Shown piece after piece: positions 21,490-31,050 of a DNA stretch of 64,000 bases. Location of the stretch: assembly GCA_949130485.1 (NCBI GenBank), contig OX422184.1, positions 2,148,117 through 2,212,116 of the forward strand, read 5' to 3'. The notes under the pieces are model-generated. The model made no database searches. It saw only the letters and a program-made list of their open reading frames with translations, and was not told where the DNA came from. Every line of letters begins with the position of its first letter. Position 1 is the stretch's first letter. This stretch comes from Agelas oroides (lineage: Eukaryota; Porifera; Demospongiae; Agelasida; Agelasidae). A program made the position numbers and the translations under genes.

Positions 21490-22585
21490 GCTGTATAATA
21501 TTGTCATGTGCTTCTACGATATAGTTACAGCCAGCTGGACTTCTAGATGTAGCTAGTGTGTTAAATGTGCTGTATTATATACACTGCTGTGTTATTAGTG
21601 ACTCAGCGAGTAGTAATATCATTTTTGTCAGCATGATCACACAGTAAGCCCAATTAGTTCACCTGTTGTAACACTATTGTTCATGTTACCCACCTAAACT
21701 TCGTACAATGGTAACTGCATGGACTTACTGGGCATTGTGTATCCCCGGGTTATAATAATTAAGAGGCTGCATCACATGATACAAAGATGGTTGCAGTTGG
21801 ACATATGTAAACAAGGAATTGTGATGACAATCACTCAAATTTTCAATGTGCAACCGAAACCTAACTTGGTATTCAAAACCATAGATGACAGTGGGATGTA
21901 TATTTTGTCTGATAAGAATGGTTAAATCTTAGTTCATTTAGTTCGCCAATGTACTTGATTTTGGAAGAACTCTGAAGGCAATTACATTTCATGCTGCTGT
22001 TTAGTCTGAGGGGGCTTGTACCTCATGAATGAGCTTACAACCACGGAGGCACAGCAACAGATGGAAGGCTGTTTTGGTTTTGTCTTCTCTGAAGACTTGC
22101 GACATTTTCTTTGAGTGCTTTGTTGCTTCAGCGTCTTCTGGACCGTTTCAGGTGACCAGTTCACAATTTCTTGTTAGTTTGCATTACTGAGCACTGAAAT
22201 AGGTCGTTCCATTGCTCCATGAGAATGACAAATCAATAACTTACATGTTTCACTTACTGCATGTCTTCTGATCTGGTAAGCATGCATTATTGAAACTGAA
22301 AATTGACTTCCTAATGTAACACCTAGCATCTAAGTGACTTTGCTACCAAACATGCATTGGGAATCCAACTACAGGACACCAAGAGGATATTTGACCCTGT
22401 TGGCAACCTTGTGTATACGTGTATTATCAAGATAACCATACTTAACAAACCACATTAGGTTCTGGGATGAATTTGATCTGTTATCTCACACTTTTTTCAA
22501 GTCAATTTATGTGCACATATAACTATGAGTGTTGTACATACATATGTACCTCTTGGTGTCCTGTAATATAGCACTTATTGGTATA
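21490..22585. other. Intergenic stretch between convergent genes
   Basis: No gene recognised. It holds the 3' flank of receptor-like copy 2 (+) and the 3' flank of the UEV-kinase gene (-). Confidence 0.4.
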
Positions 22586-22591
22586 TTTATT
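22586..22591 (-). terminator. Candidate poly(A) signal of the UEV-kinase gene
   Basis: AATAAA on the minus strand, about 145 bases downstream of the kinase stop codon. Position and sequence fit, but there is no transcript support. Confidence 0.45.
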
Positions 22592-22734
22592 TATGCACAA
22601 GCTTATTATAAAATTTTACCGTGAATGGACAATTTTGAGCTTAATATGAAAATATGCATACTAGCTACCAAATTTGACAGTTGATTAGAGGACTGGTGTA
22701 AGTGTATGTGCCTGAAAACCATATGAATACATAA

Positions 22735-25113
22735 TTACAGTGTGTCTGCTGTAATAAGACTATCCAATTGACCAATGATGTTCTGCATAGTCGGTCTCTC
22801 GTTCGGACTCTTCCGGGTGCATTGCTCAGTAATACGATACATATCAGGCCATTGGCTTTGCAGCAGTTGCAGCAAACCATTGAAGCTGGCATGGTCGGGA
22901 AACGTACTTGTTGTTACTTCACAAACTAATATGCCATAGCTGTATACGTCTACTGAAGGTGCCTGAGGACTGTGGGCATTGATACACATTTCAGGTGCTG
23001 CGTATACAAGTGCACCTTCACCAGGAGTTGTTGCTACCCGGACTAAATTAGCTGAACCAAAGTCAGAGAGTTTTGCTTTCCACATTTCATTTTCTATTCT
23101 TTCAAGCAGGACATTTGTACTGCTGACGTCCCTGTGGATTATTGGCTTGTGCTGGAGATGGAGGTAGTTCAGAGCTGATGCCAGCTCATGGAGTATCGGC
23201 AGTTTGTTCGCTTGTGTGATTTTGTTTTCATGATATGCTCTACGCAAGGTGATGCTTAAGAGTTCTGTGATGATCTTTGGGCTAGAATGATCGTCCAGGA
23301 TAGCTGCAATGAAAAGAACCAGATTTGGATGGCGAAGGTCTGCCATGATGCTTATCTCACGCTGGATTTGACCAACTGTGAATTGCGATAGGATCTCCTG
23401 ATGCAGACATTTGATGGCAACAGCTTTACCCCTGAATTTCCCCTCGACCACAAACCCCCATGCTCCTGTCCCCAGTACCTTGTCTCGAAACAACTCTACT
23501 TCCTTAGAACTCACAACATATTTCGAGCTTATCTGTGGCTCACAGCTCTGGGTGCTGCTCTCCAGTTCTGTGATCTTCTTTTGTGCTTCTTCAAGCTGCT
23601 GTTGTAGGTTTTCCATCTGTGGCTCACAGCTCTGGGTGCTGCTCTCCAGTTCTGTGATCTTCTTTTGTGCTTCTTCAAGCTGTCGTTGTAGGTTTTCCAT
23701 TTGCGATGAGTGGTTACGTTCCATCTCAGATGTCATGTTGATTTGGGTGAGGAAAGAGTTCATCAACTCCTGCCACTTGGTTTCAACTGTTTCAAACTTT
23801 TCTTTGGCTTCTTTCTCACTTTCCTGGGAGTTTTTCAGCTGCATCCTTAGCTCCTCTATGTCTGCACTTGTGGGTACTGCCTGAGACACACCCACTTGCA
23901 CCGATTTGCTAAGTTTCTCACTTGACTCCTCTATGTCTGCACTTGTGGATATTGCCTGTGACACATCTCCATCTCTTTGCACCATTTTGTTAAGTTTATC
24001 ACTCGACTCCTCTATGTCTACACTTGTGGATAGTGCCTGTGACACATCTTCATCTCCTTGCACCGTTTTGTTAAGTTTATCACTCGACTCCTCTATGTCT
24101 ACACTTGTGGATATTGCGTGTGACACATCTTCATCTCTTTGCACCGTTTTGTTAAGTTTATCACTCGACTCCTCTATGTCTGCACTTGTGGATATTTTTG
24201 CCTGTGACACATCTTCATCTCCTTGCACCGTTTTGTTAAGTTTGTCACTCGACTCCTCTATGTCTGTACTTGTTTCCAGACTTGTATTCGGTGACACGTC
24301 TTCTCGCACCATTTTGCTGAGATTCTCGTTCAACTGCTGGCCATCTTTGTGAGATTTTTCCAATCCAGTTTTTGTCTCCGGGCTGTTGGAATACTGACCT
24401 AACATTATTTGTTGGTGGTTTTCTTTCAGCACTTTAGCTTCAGCCTTTGCTTGTGACAGTCTTGCTGTTGCTCTAGCCAGCTCTGTTGTGGCAGCATTGA
24501 GATTTTGTCGAAGATCTTCATTCTCATCGTGCAGATGTTGGGCTCTCTCTTTCACTCGACTAAGCTCAGACATGGTCGAATAGAGGGACTGTTGAAACCC
24601 CTCCTTCTCAGCATTCAGTTGTAGGATTCCATTCTTGGCCTGGCTGAGTTCAGTTTCTGTCGAGCGGAGAGTAAGTTGAAGTGCTTCTTTTTCAGCTTTC
24701 TCTTCTTCGAGTTCTTCTCTCACTATTACCAGCCTTGACGCAATCTCTTCAACTTTCTGTTCAGTATGTTCTTTGTATCTTTTTTCATCCCCCAGCTGTT
24801 GTTGCAAGCTAGCCACTTCTTCACTATTGGATGGCGGATGAGGCTTTGACCTTTCTTCTTCTAGCTGCGTGTAAGCATCTTGTAGTCTTTGCTGGAGATC
24901 CATTATTTCCTTTTGGCTCCTCACAAGCTCAATTTGCATTACAACTGGGTTATGTGATATAGCACTGATTGGAGAAGAGGGCTGTCGGTTAGCTTGCTGC
25001 TGATGATGACCATAACTTTGTGGAAGAGTGCGATGTGTCGTGGTGTACACTGGACATTGTATGGAAAATTGAGCACACAATGCTTGCACTAAAGCAGTCA
25101 AGTCCGACTTGCC
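22735..25113 (-). CDS. UEV-kinase fusion: UEV C-terminal helix, linker, coiled coil and TKL-like kinase (last exon)
   Basis: The exon opens after tttatag with GKSDLTALVQALCAQF, which continues the UEV domain of the previous exon in phase 0 and aligns with the TSG101 helix after HEW. Next come a His/Gln/Pro-rich linker, about 180 residues of coiled coil, five copies of a ~27-residue DIEESSDKLNK repeat, a second coiled coil with an exact LEEAQKKITELESSTQS duplication, and a kinase domain (about 22750-23510). Kinase motifs are complete: GTGAWGFV loop, VAIK lysine, HRDVSSTN catalytic loop, DFG, APE, and a C-lobe Arg in NERPTM. Active catalysis is therefore plausible. Motif style (GTGAWGFVVEG, GALVYAAPE) suits TKL-type Ser/Thr kinases. 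The stop is at 22735-22737. The whole protein would exceed 900 residues. Confidence 0.88.
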   Translation of the reverse strand, partial: GKSDLTALVQALCAQFSIQCPVYTTTHRTLPQSYGHHQQQANRQPSSPISAISHNPVVMQIELVRSQKEIMDLQQRLQDAYTQLEEERSKPHPPSNSEEVASLQQQLGDEKRYKEHTEQKVEEIASRLVIVREELEEEKAEKEALQLTLRSTETELSQAKNGILQLNAEKEGFQQSLYSTMSELSRVKERAQHLHDENEDLRQNLNAATTELARATARLSQAKAEAKVLKENHQQIMLGQYSNSPETKTGLEKSHKDGQQLNENLSKMVREDVSPNTSLETSTDIEESSDKLNKTVQGDEDVSQAKISTSADIEESSDKLNKTVQRDEDVSHAISTSVDIEESSDKLNKTVQGDEDVSQALSTSVDIEESSDKLNKMVQRDGDVSQAISTSADIEESSEKLSKSVQVGVSQAVPTSADIEELRMQLKNSQESEKEAKEKFETVETKWQELMNSFLTQINMTSEMERNHSSQMENLQRQLEEAQKKITELESSTQSCEPQMENLQQQLEEAQKKITELESSTQSCEPQISSKYVVSSKEVELFRDKVLGTGAWGFVVEGKFRGKAVAIKCLHQEILSQFTVGQIQREISIMADLRHPNLVLFIAAILDDHSSPKIITELLSITLRRAYHENKITQANKLPILHELASALNYLHLQHKPIIHRDVSSTNVLLERIENEMWKAKLSDFGSANLVRVATTPGEGALVYAAPEMCINAHSPQAPSVDVYSYGILVCEVTTSTFPDHASFNGLLQLLQSQWPDMYRITEQCTRKSPNERPTMQNIIGQLDSLITADTL
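23890..24290 (-). repeat. Coding minisatellite in the UEV-kinase linker (5 units of about 81 bp)
   Basis: Five in-frame units encode variants of DIEESSDKLNKTVQGDEDVS plus a short ISTSA-type spacer. Unit lengths are multiples of three, so copy-number change would keep the frame. The units are acidic and Ser/Thr-rich. Confidence 0.85.
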
Positions 25114-25169
25114 CTATAAACAAGCAGAACAGATGCAAAATAGAGACATTTTTATTGTTACAAGGTAAA

Positions 25170-25300
25170 AATAGAGGGAAGTGGAAAGCTGGCAGTTGCA
25201 AACCCATGGCTGAGTCGCCAGTGCTCTACCTTGGGGCTAAAACCACCAAACAAACCCCAGATAATTTATCCAACTGATTCCTGGTGACTGCCAGCTTTTT
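25170..25300 (-). repeat. tRNA-derived SINE-like sequence in a UEV-kinase intron
   Basis: On the minus strand it reads ttagccccaaggtagagcac...ggcgactc...ccatgggtttgcaactgcc, resembling tRNA A-box and B-box blocks. The cloverleaf is not complete, so it is more likely a SINE head than a tRNA gene. The related ctggcagctgctggctttt motif occurs near 28440. Confidence 0.4.
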
Positions 25301-25723
25301 CACTTTTGCCTCATAACATCAAACTGTAAATTCAACTGAGGCAGGATGTACAAAGCCTTTATAGATGCAAACTGTGAAAGTGTAGAAACTCGTATATGCA
25401 GCATTCAAATAATAGGCCACAGTTAAATGCTTGAACATACTGTTTCGTAATGCACTGGATTTTAGCAGAATATTGTATTACTGAGCCTATATATTGCCCT
25501 AACATCCAGAACACCAACGTGTATCTTTGCCTGGATGTTTATGATTACCAGTTTAATTGTATGTGCACACACAATAATCACACTCATGCAATGCTGCATA
25601 CAAGTAATTTACATGTGCATAATAAACAATATGTACCTAATAGCAAGGCGCGCTTGAAAACCAGATTCTACACTCAGTCTAAATTTGCTGCATACAATTT
25701 GCTTGGCTACATTCACAGCTAAC

Positions 25724-25899
25724 CTCTCTCCACTCTCTCAAGTATTCCAGCTCCACTTTCCCACTTTCGTTGATGTATCTGACTGGGGCAATGGCCATAT
25801 TAGACGTGGGGTTGACAAACACAATCGGTCTCGAGCTTTCTGGTGTTCCTGGGTGGCCATGCTGGATCCAAATACGTACTGGGATGGTGCACATTTGTC
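25724..25899 (-). CDS. UEV-kinase fusion: central UEV exon
   Basis: Acceptor cttacag and donor GAGAGAG|GTTAGC; 176 bases that enter in phase 1 and leave in phase 0. It encodes GQMCTIPVRIWIQHG, then SSRPIVFVNPTSNMAIA and ESGKVELEYLREWRE. This matches the core of the TSG101/Vps23 UEV domain (NIPICLWL, CFVKPTSSM, GKIYLPYLHEW in human). The E2 catalytic Cys position (Tyr110 in human TSG101) is Glu, so it is a ubiquitin-E2 variant, not an active E2. The PTAP-pocket Met (Met95) is kept; Tyr68 is Cys. Confidence 0.88.
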
Positions 25900-26589
25900 C
25901 TGTAAGTACATACGTATAGTGTATAGCAGGGTAGCCTATACTGTTGTGCAACATACCTATTGTAACTAAGTTATTTAGTAAACCACAAAACAACTGTTTC
26001 CTTAAACTGAAGGTTGTAGCTAATACAGATGCTTTAGCGAGGGGAAATTTGCTGAGGTTCTTAAACAACGTTTACAGTGCACAAAACTTGATACAACTGC
26101 AGCCTTTCAGCTCCAGAGCCTAATCTTCAGGCAGTACAATGACTTTTTCCCTTAGGTCCTAACTAACATAGCTATATTGTATACTGAAGTGACAAAAAGC
26201 TGGGTCAGTCCCAGAAACTAGGATAGAGGCACAGAGTGTGGCTGGTGAAACCGGTTTAGGATACAACTATGGGTTGGATCACTATGTCTGTTCTGACTAA
26301 GGCCGTACGTAGATAACGTCCTAGCAACTCAAAATAGTATGTGTATAACTATATACCTAAAAGTGTTTTATAGCCTCGCTCCCAGGCCTCCCCCATTTTT
26401 GTTCTTCTGTCAGTTGCGTTCAGTATAATACACAGAAGCAGAAGAGTGGCAAAAAGGGACGAAAATGCCACTCTTCCGCTTCTGTGTATTATACTGAACG
26501 CAAACCAAACAACAAAAAACAGGGGAGGCCTGGGAATGAGGCTAAGTGTTTTACAGCTCTTCAACATTGAAACAAGTATACTTGCGTAC
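25900..26589 (-). other. UEV-kinase intron with a MITE
   Basis: No coding exon seen. It contains the TAGCCTCG-family element at 26371-26544. Confidence 0.5.
26371..26544. mobile_element. 174-bp TAGCCTCG-family MITE with perfect 9-bp duplication
   Basis: Ends TAGCCTCGCTCCCAGGCC and GGCCTGGGAATGAGGCTA; AGTGTTTTA repeats at 26362-26370 and 26545-26553. The inner arms, around gaagagtggca and tgccactcttc, pair almost perfectly. Confidence 0.85.
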
Positions 26590-26655
26590 CATTTGTGGTG
26601 GTTGGAATTGTGCCACTGAGTTGCATCATGTCGACCTTTTGGCCATTAGGGTAGA
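26590..26655 (-). CDS. UEV-kinase fusion: UEV exon with the GTIP strand
   Basis: Acceptor acacacag-type before 26655 and donor AATG|GTACGC; 66 bases, phase 1 in and phase 1 out. It encodes YPNGQKVDMMQLSGTIPTTTN, matching the human TSG101 stretch that runs from VFNDG to LTGTIPVPYRG. Human Tyr63 aligns with Thr here. The split codons on both sides close correctly. Confidence 0.85.
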
Positions 26656-26882
26656 CTGTGTATGAAAGAAAGGGAGTATGGCTCTCTATGTGTGGATACA
26701 TCTGCATAAATACTGGGTGGTGCTACAGTATATCTACTTACGTAGTTGCATGCTTTATTTCTGCTTCACAACAATATCATTTAATGACTGCCTTCAATGT
26801 AGAATGTCCCAGTTAGTATTATTGACATTGTAACAAAATTACATGGTTTGCAACCCAGTTATCATCGTATATCAGCTCCTAC

Positions 26883-26967
26883 CATATTCTCTGACAGATG
26901 GCTTCAGGTCTTTGAACGTCTCAATAACAGCTGTGATGTGCTTTGCAGCCGGACCTGCATTCTTATA
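26883..26967 (-). CDS. UEV-kinase fusion: first recognised UEV exon
   Basis: Acceptor gtttag before 26967 and donor TATG|GTAGGA; 85 bases ending in phase 1. It encodes YKNAGPAAKHITAVIETFKD then LKPSVREY, matching the N-terminal UEV helix of TSG101 (VITLYKDLKPVLDSY). The codon across the junction gives V, as in the TSG101 SYVF. The start codon and the first ~14 residues must lie on an upstream exon that I could not identify. Confidence 0.82.
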
Positions 26968-28100
26968 CTAAACACAAAAAACAGTGGCATGGTAAACTTT
27001 GTTAGTCTTGTATTCAAACTTTCAAGCTTTTGTCACTTGCAGTGCTAAATTATGAGAAGTGCTGCATGCAAGTGGGAAAGCTGGTTCATTGAAGACCTGG
27101 GTATGAGGCTAAATTTTTGTGACCATGTACAGTATATCTGCAGACGTTTCTATAGCAACATAGACAGCTGCACAAAGAGACACTATACCTTTGAGATGCT
27201 ACTACTATACATTTGGATGAGGCAAGCCACCTAGCTGAGGCGAGCCACCTGAGTCTTTCTTGGCAACATGCATGCAAAAGGTTTGCTGTCTCTTTGCGTG
27301 AACATGTGTACCGATTGACTCAATGGTGGCTGTATGTGTAAATATAGGCTGCTGACTATGCCAAGTATATTTTAAAGGTACGCTTGCTTATGACTGAAGC
27401 TCCGGCTGTGTTGTGAGATTCAAATGCAGTCGTGTTATTTCTGGTAACGAATTACTTGTCTCCAAAAACCCTAAGTGTTCTACGTACCTATAATGGCCTT
27501 CTGCTGAGTACCTGTCTATTAGCTATCATATGTTGTGGTTGTGTACATCAGCTAGTAGCTACTTCTTGCAGCTTGTAGTAATTACCTTGTTTGTTTGTTT
27601 CAGTGTGGCTAGAGTTTTGTATATAGCTATTATTCATATACGCTCCCAAAAGATCGTAGTTTGATAACGCTTACTTTCAAGTTTTTCAAAGTGTGTTTCA
27701 ATTGCCTTTCTGATGGATGCGGAGTGGCCATTGCAATGGAACTGTTAAATCAACAGCCTGTGTGTAAAGATCAACAAGGGAAATGACTTCACACAACAGT
27801 AATTGATGTTGAAACACGTGTTCACTACATCTAAGTGCCCACACCATGCTGGTACACAGAGGAATGCATCGGGTAATTGGCCATAATTGTTCTTGTTCTT
27901 ATATAATAGAGAGCACAGGTATATAATTATCCCTATATAGTGCTACTTCCAGTCTTCATTATGGGATGTATTGCATGTGACTTGGAAATGTGAAAGTTAT
28001 GAGGCTGTGTACATATATAATGCAATGTTTCTGCAGTACCTGACATACTCCCAAACCACAGTAGGACAGGCTATAGCATCACCATACAAGTTACTTTCAT

Positions 28101-28307
28101 GAAGAGAAGGGTATCTGTTACCAACTTGAGCTCGGAAAATAACTTGCTGAAGTTTCAACTGAATACTCCAGTCGTCATCAGGGTGAAAGTGTGTTTGTGA
28201 GATTCAAATGCAAATGCGAAAGTTCCCTGATGACGACTGGAGCATTCAGTCGAAACGTCAGCAAGTTATTTTCCGAGCTCAAGTTGGTAACAGATAACCT
28301 TCTCTTC
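28101..28307. repeat. 207-bp foldback hairpin
   Basis: gaagagaagggtatctgtta and the next ~70 bases are repeated in reverse complement up to aacctctcttc-type sequence at 28307, with a loop of about 40 bases around 28185-28222. It is probably a non-autonomous element or foldback duplication. No target duplication was seen. Confidence 0.7.
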
Positions 28308-28418
28308 ATTTGTGCAGAAGCCAACTGAGAAGCCACTGAAAGTTACTTTCAATTTAGGTAATATTATTGAACCCAGGGTTGAGCATTGATGTATATGCGA
28401 GAACCAGTGGTTGTCTGG

Positions 28419-28460
28419 TGACTGTAGCTCAGTGGTCAGAGCACTGGCAGCTGCTGGCTT
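28419..28460 (+). repeat. tRNA-like (A-box) SINE head
   Basis: gactgtagctcagtggtcag followed by agcactggcagc matches a Pol III A-box region (TAGCTCAGTGG). No B-box or cloverleaf follows, so it is not called as a tRNA gene. Confidence 0.4.
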
Positions 28461-28740
28461 TTCATTTTCCTCTCCTTCATCTCATATAGCAAACGTGTCG
28501 TGACTCATTATTTGTACACACCTAGCAACCATGCATGTCCTTTAACACATTTTTAAAATTTGAAACTAATTGAGACTAATGGTATTTGTGTACCAAAGTT
28601 GTGTAGGATGGTACTTGCAGAGATATCAAATTGCAGCAGAACTCACACCCCTGAAGACACTCATTCAAAATACCAGACCACGTCTCAAACTGAAATAAGG
28701 GCACTCTGTGTTCTGTGTGTGGGATCTTCAGGATATCTAG

Positions 28741-28813
28741 CTAGTTTCCCAGGCTCTCCCCTCGCCTCGACGAAAAATAAAAACAGAGGGGGTTAGGGTT
28801 GGGAACGAGGCTA
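28741..28813. mobile_element. TAGCCTCG-family relic flanked by a 22-bp direct repeat
   Basis: tttcccaggctctcccc pairs loosely with ggttgggaacgaggcta. cttcaggatatctagctag plus ttt occurs on both sides (28727 and 28814), longer than the 9 bp usual for this family, so the left end may be rearranged. Confidence 0.5.
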
Positions 28814-29440
28814 CTTCAGGATATCTAGCTAGTTTCTGTAACCCAGGCATGCTGCAGACCTCCATACAGGAACATATGTGTAAGTACTTATTGTTGTATA
28901 GCATATAGACTGAAGGTTCAAGCATGCATGTAGAACATGTACCAAGGACTCCACAACATCATATCATAAGATCGATAACTTTATTTGCTGAGTGCGTATT
29001 ATATTATACAAGAAGACAAGGTAATGCATTATCATGAACAATCTATTGTAGTAGTCCCAATCAATAGAAATACATTTACTAACCTGCATGAAATGGCTTT
29101 GGAGCCTTATGGCTGTAACCCGCAACCTCAATCTCTTAGAAGTATCGATATCGACCACTAGCTTAGTATGGCTGTGTTAGTACACACCTAGCTATATGAC
29201 TCGAACTGCTATAGTTTATCAGAATGCCAGAGTTGTTAAGCTGCTTTAGCTTTGTATGGCTGTAAAACAGTTGAGTTAGTCAACAATGTTATTATTTTGT
29301 TATGAAACAGGGGCATACTCATGTTAGTTGGTTTCAGTAACAAATACATTGTATTGGGAGCTCTTGTACCCGAAACTAGATGTATACAGTATGTATATCA
29401 TGCTTCCTGTGCAGTGGGCTATATAGTCTGTGTGACATGC

Positions 29441-29735
29441 ATCTAAGCTAGGGCTGCCTTTACTAGGCAGAAGTGGGTCAATGTTGTCCATGCACACATG
29501 CTTCTACCTACCCTATGGATAGGCCATGCAGCCACCTGACTGCATTTTCTGCATGAGATATGTACTGTAGTAGTCTCCATGCATCTCCCAGTCACCCCAC
29601 CACAGCTGATGAGGCCTGCATGCATGGTATCAGCTGAAAAAGTATCCTGTGTAGTGGGTGACTTTGTACAACATCAGATTATTCTAGAAGCCTGCTTTTT
29701 TCAGGGAGATGTGGTTCATTGATTGTACATGAATG
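29441..29735 (+). repeat. Dispersed repeat family, copy 1
   Basis: Key blocks are cctgactgcattttctgcat, cagctgatgaggcctgcatg, gtgggtgactttgtacaaca and cagggagatgtggttcattg. The same blocks recur near 30040-30085, 62990-63140 and 63749-63870. It looks SINE- or MITE-like; boundaries are unclear. Confidence 0.55.
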
Positions 29736-30676
29736 TACTCGTGTGTGTGTGTGTGTGCAGTATAGCAGAAAGTAATCTGTTTCTACACACATTTGCGGTA
29801 GCCATTAATTGTTAACCCTAATAGCCAGGTTTGTATATATCACCACTGATATGCAGCATTGGGCATGCATGCAGTTTCACACTAGGTGGCTGGTCAACTG
29901 GTCCATCCATGCACGTTCTCTGTAGTTTATGTGGAGTTTATTCATGGTTGCCTAGTTACCATAGCTCAGTGCTTGTCCATCTTGCCTCAACCATATAATT
30001 ATGTGTTTACCTGTAACAAAAAATACTGACATGAGTGACTTTACATAACATCTAGGCCTTTTGTTAGGGAGATGTGGTTCGTTGATTGTTCATGCTGATA
30101 ACGTGTATACGCATAACACCCAATGTACTCTTTCATGTGTAGTAGCTACATAGATATATAGCAACCTGTATATACATACAAGTGTGGTAATCTATTGTTA
30201 CATGCAGGTACATATATCCTGTATAAGTTACTGATTTGGAATATGACAATATAGACACATTACATTCCATCAAGAGTTCATTACAGTAAGAGTGTGCAAC
30301 TCCCATTATGATTTCTATACCTGTCATCTGGATGACGAGGCAATCAGCAATGAATATGTTTTAAGCTGTGAAAACACAGCAGCAAAGAGGCAGGCTTTTG
30401 CTACAGTATTCACTCAGCTAATGTACACTAGCACCTATAGTGGATTCACTGCTGATGGCCTACATCATCCTATCCAGTTGGCAGGTATAGAAACCATATG
30501 GGAGTTGCACACTCCTACTGTAATAAACTCTTGATTCCGTGTATCATTGTGTGTAGTGGCTGGCCGATTCATTCATCCATGCTCTCTGTAACCCATAATG
30601 TGCTTGGAGTTTACGTGTGCATGCTTGCTCAATAATATTGATGCACTGCATGCAGAGAACTGAGGCTTTCAAATAT

Positions 30677-30682
30677 TTTATT
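30677..30682 (-). terminator. Candidate poly(A) signal of the large Ser/Pro-rich gene
   Basis: AATAAA on the minus strand, about 370 bases downstream of the stop codon at 31051. Confidence 0.35.
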
Positions 30683-31050
30683 GCGATCAAAATTTATAGC
30701 ATGACACAGTGAAGGAGACAGTCACAAGATACATGATACAGTGTTATAAAAACGTTTCTTGTATATACTTACAGGACTACAATATTGACAGTAATATAAT
30801 ACAGGTGTGTAAAAGAAAGTTGCATGGCATAGTGTTAGATTTTTGATTAGATTCAGATTAGGATACAAAAAGTAAAAATTAAAAACAAATGGAAACGGTT
30901 GTTCCCTTTGATTGGATACAATGTGCATCAAATAGGACGACAAAAGTGTACACGGTACACAATCAATGACAGAACTAATAACGTAATATTTCTAGCTAAT
31001 AAAATATTGAATTAAAATTAAAATTATACACCCTAAACAAAATTCCCCAG

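Larger units (their letters stand above)
26968..30676. other. Repeat-rich stretch upstream of the UEV-kinase gene
   Basis: It should contain the missing first exon and promoter of the UEV-kinase gene, which I cannot place. Otherwise it holds a foldback hairpin (28101-28307), a tRNA-like repeat (28419-28460), a TAGCCTCG relic (28741-28813) and a dispersed repeat (29441-29735). Confidence 0.4.

Noticed and set aside
28419-28490. Functional tRNA gene
   Set aside because: An A-box is present, but no B-box, anticodon arm or acceptor pairing could be found.
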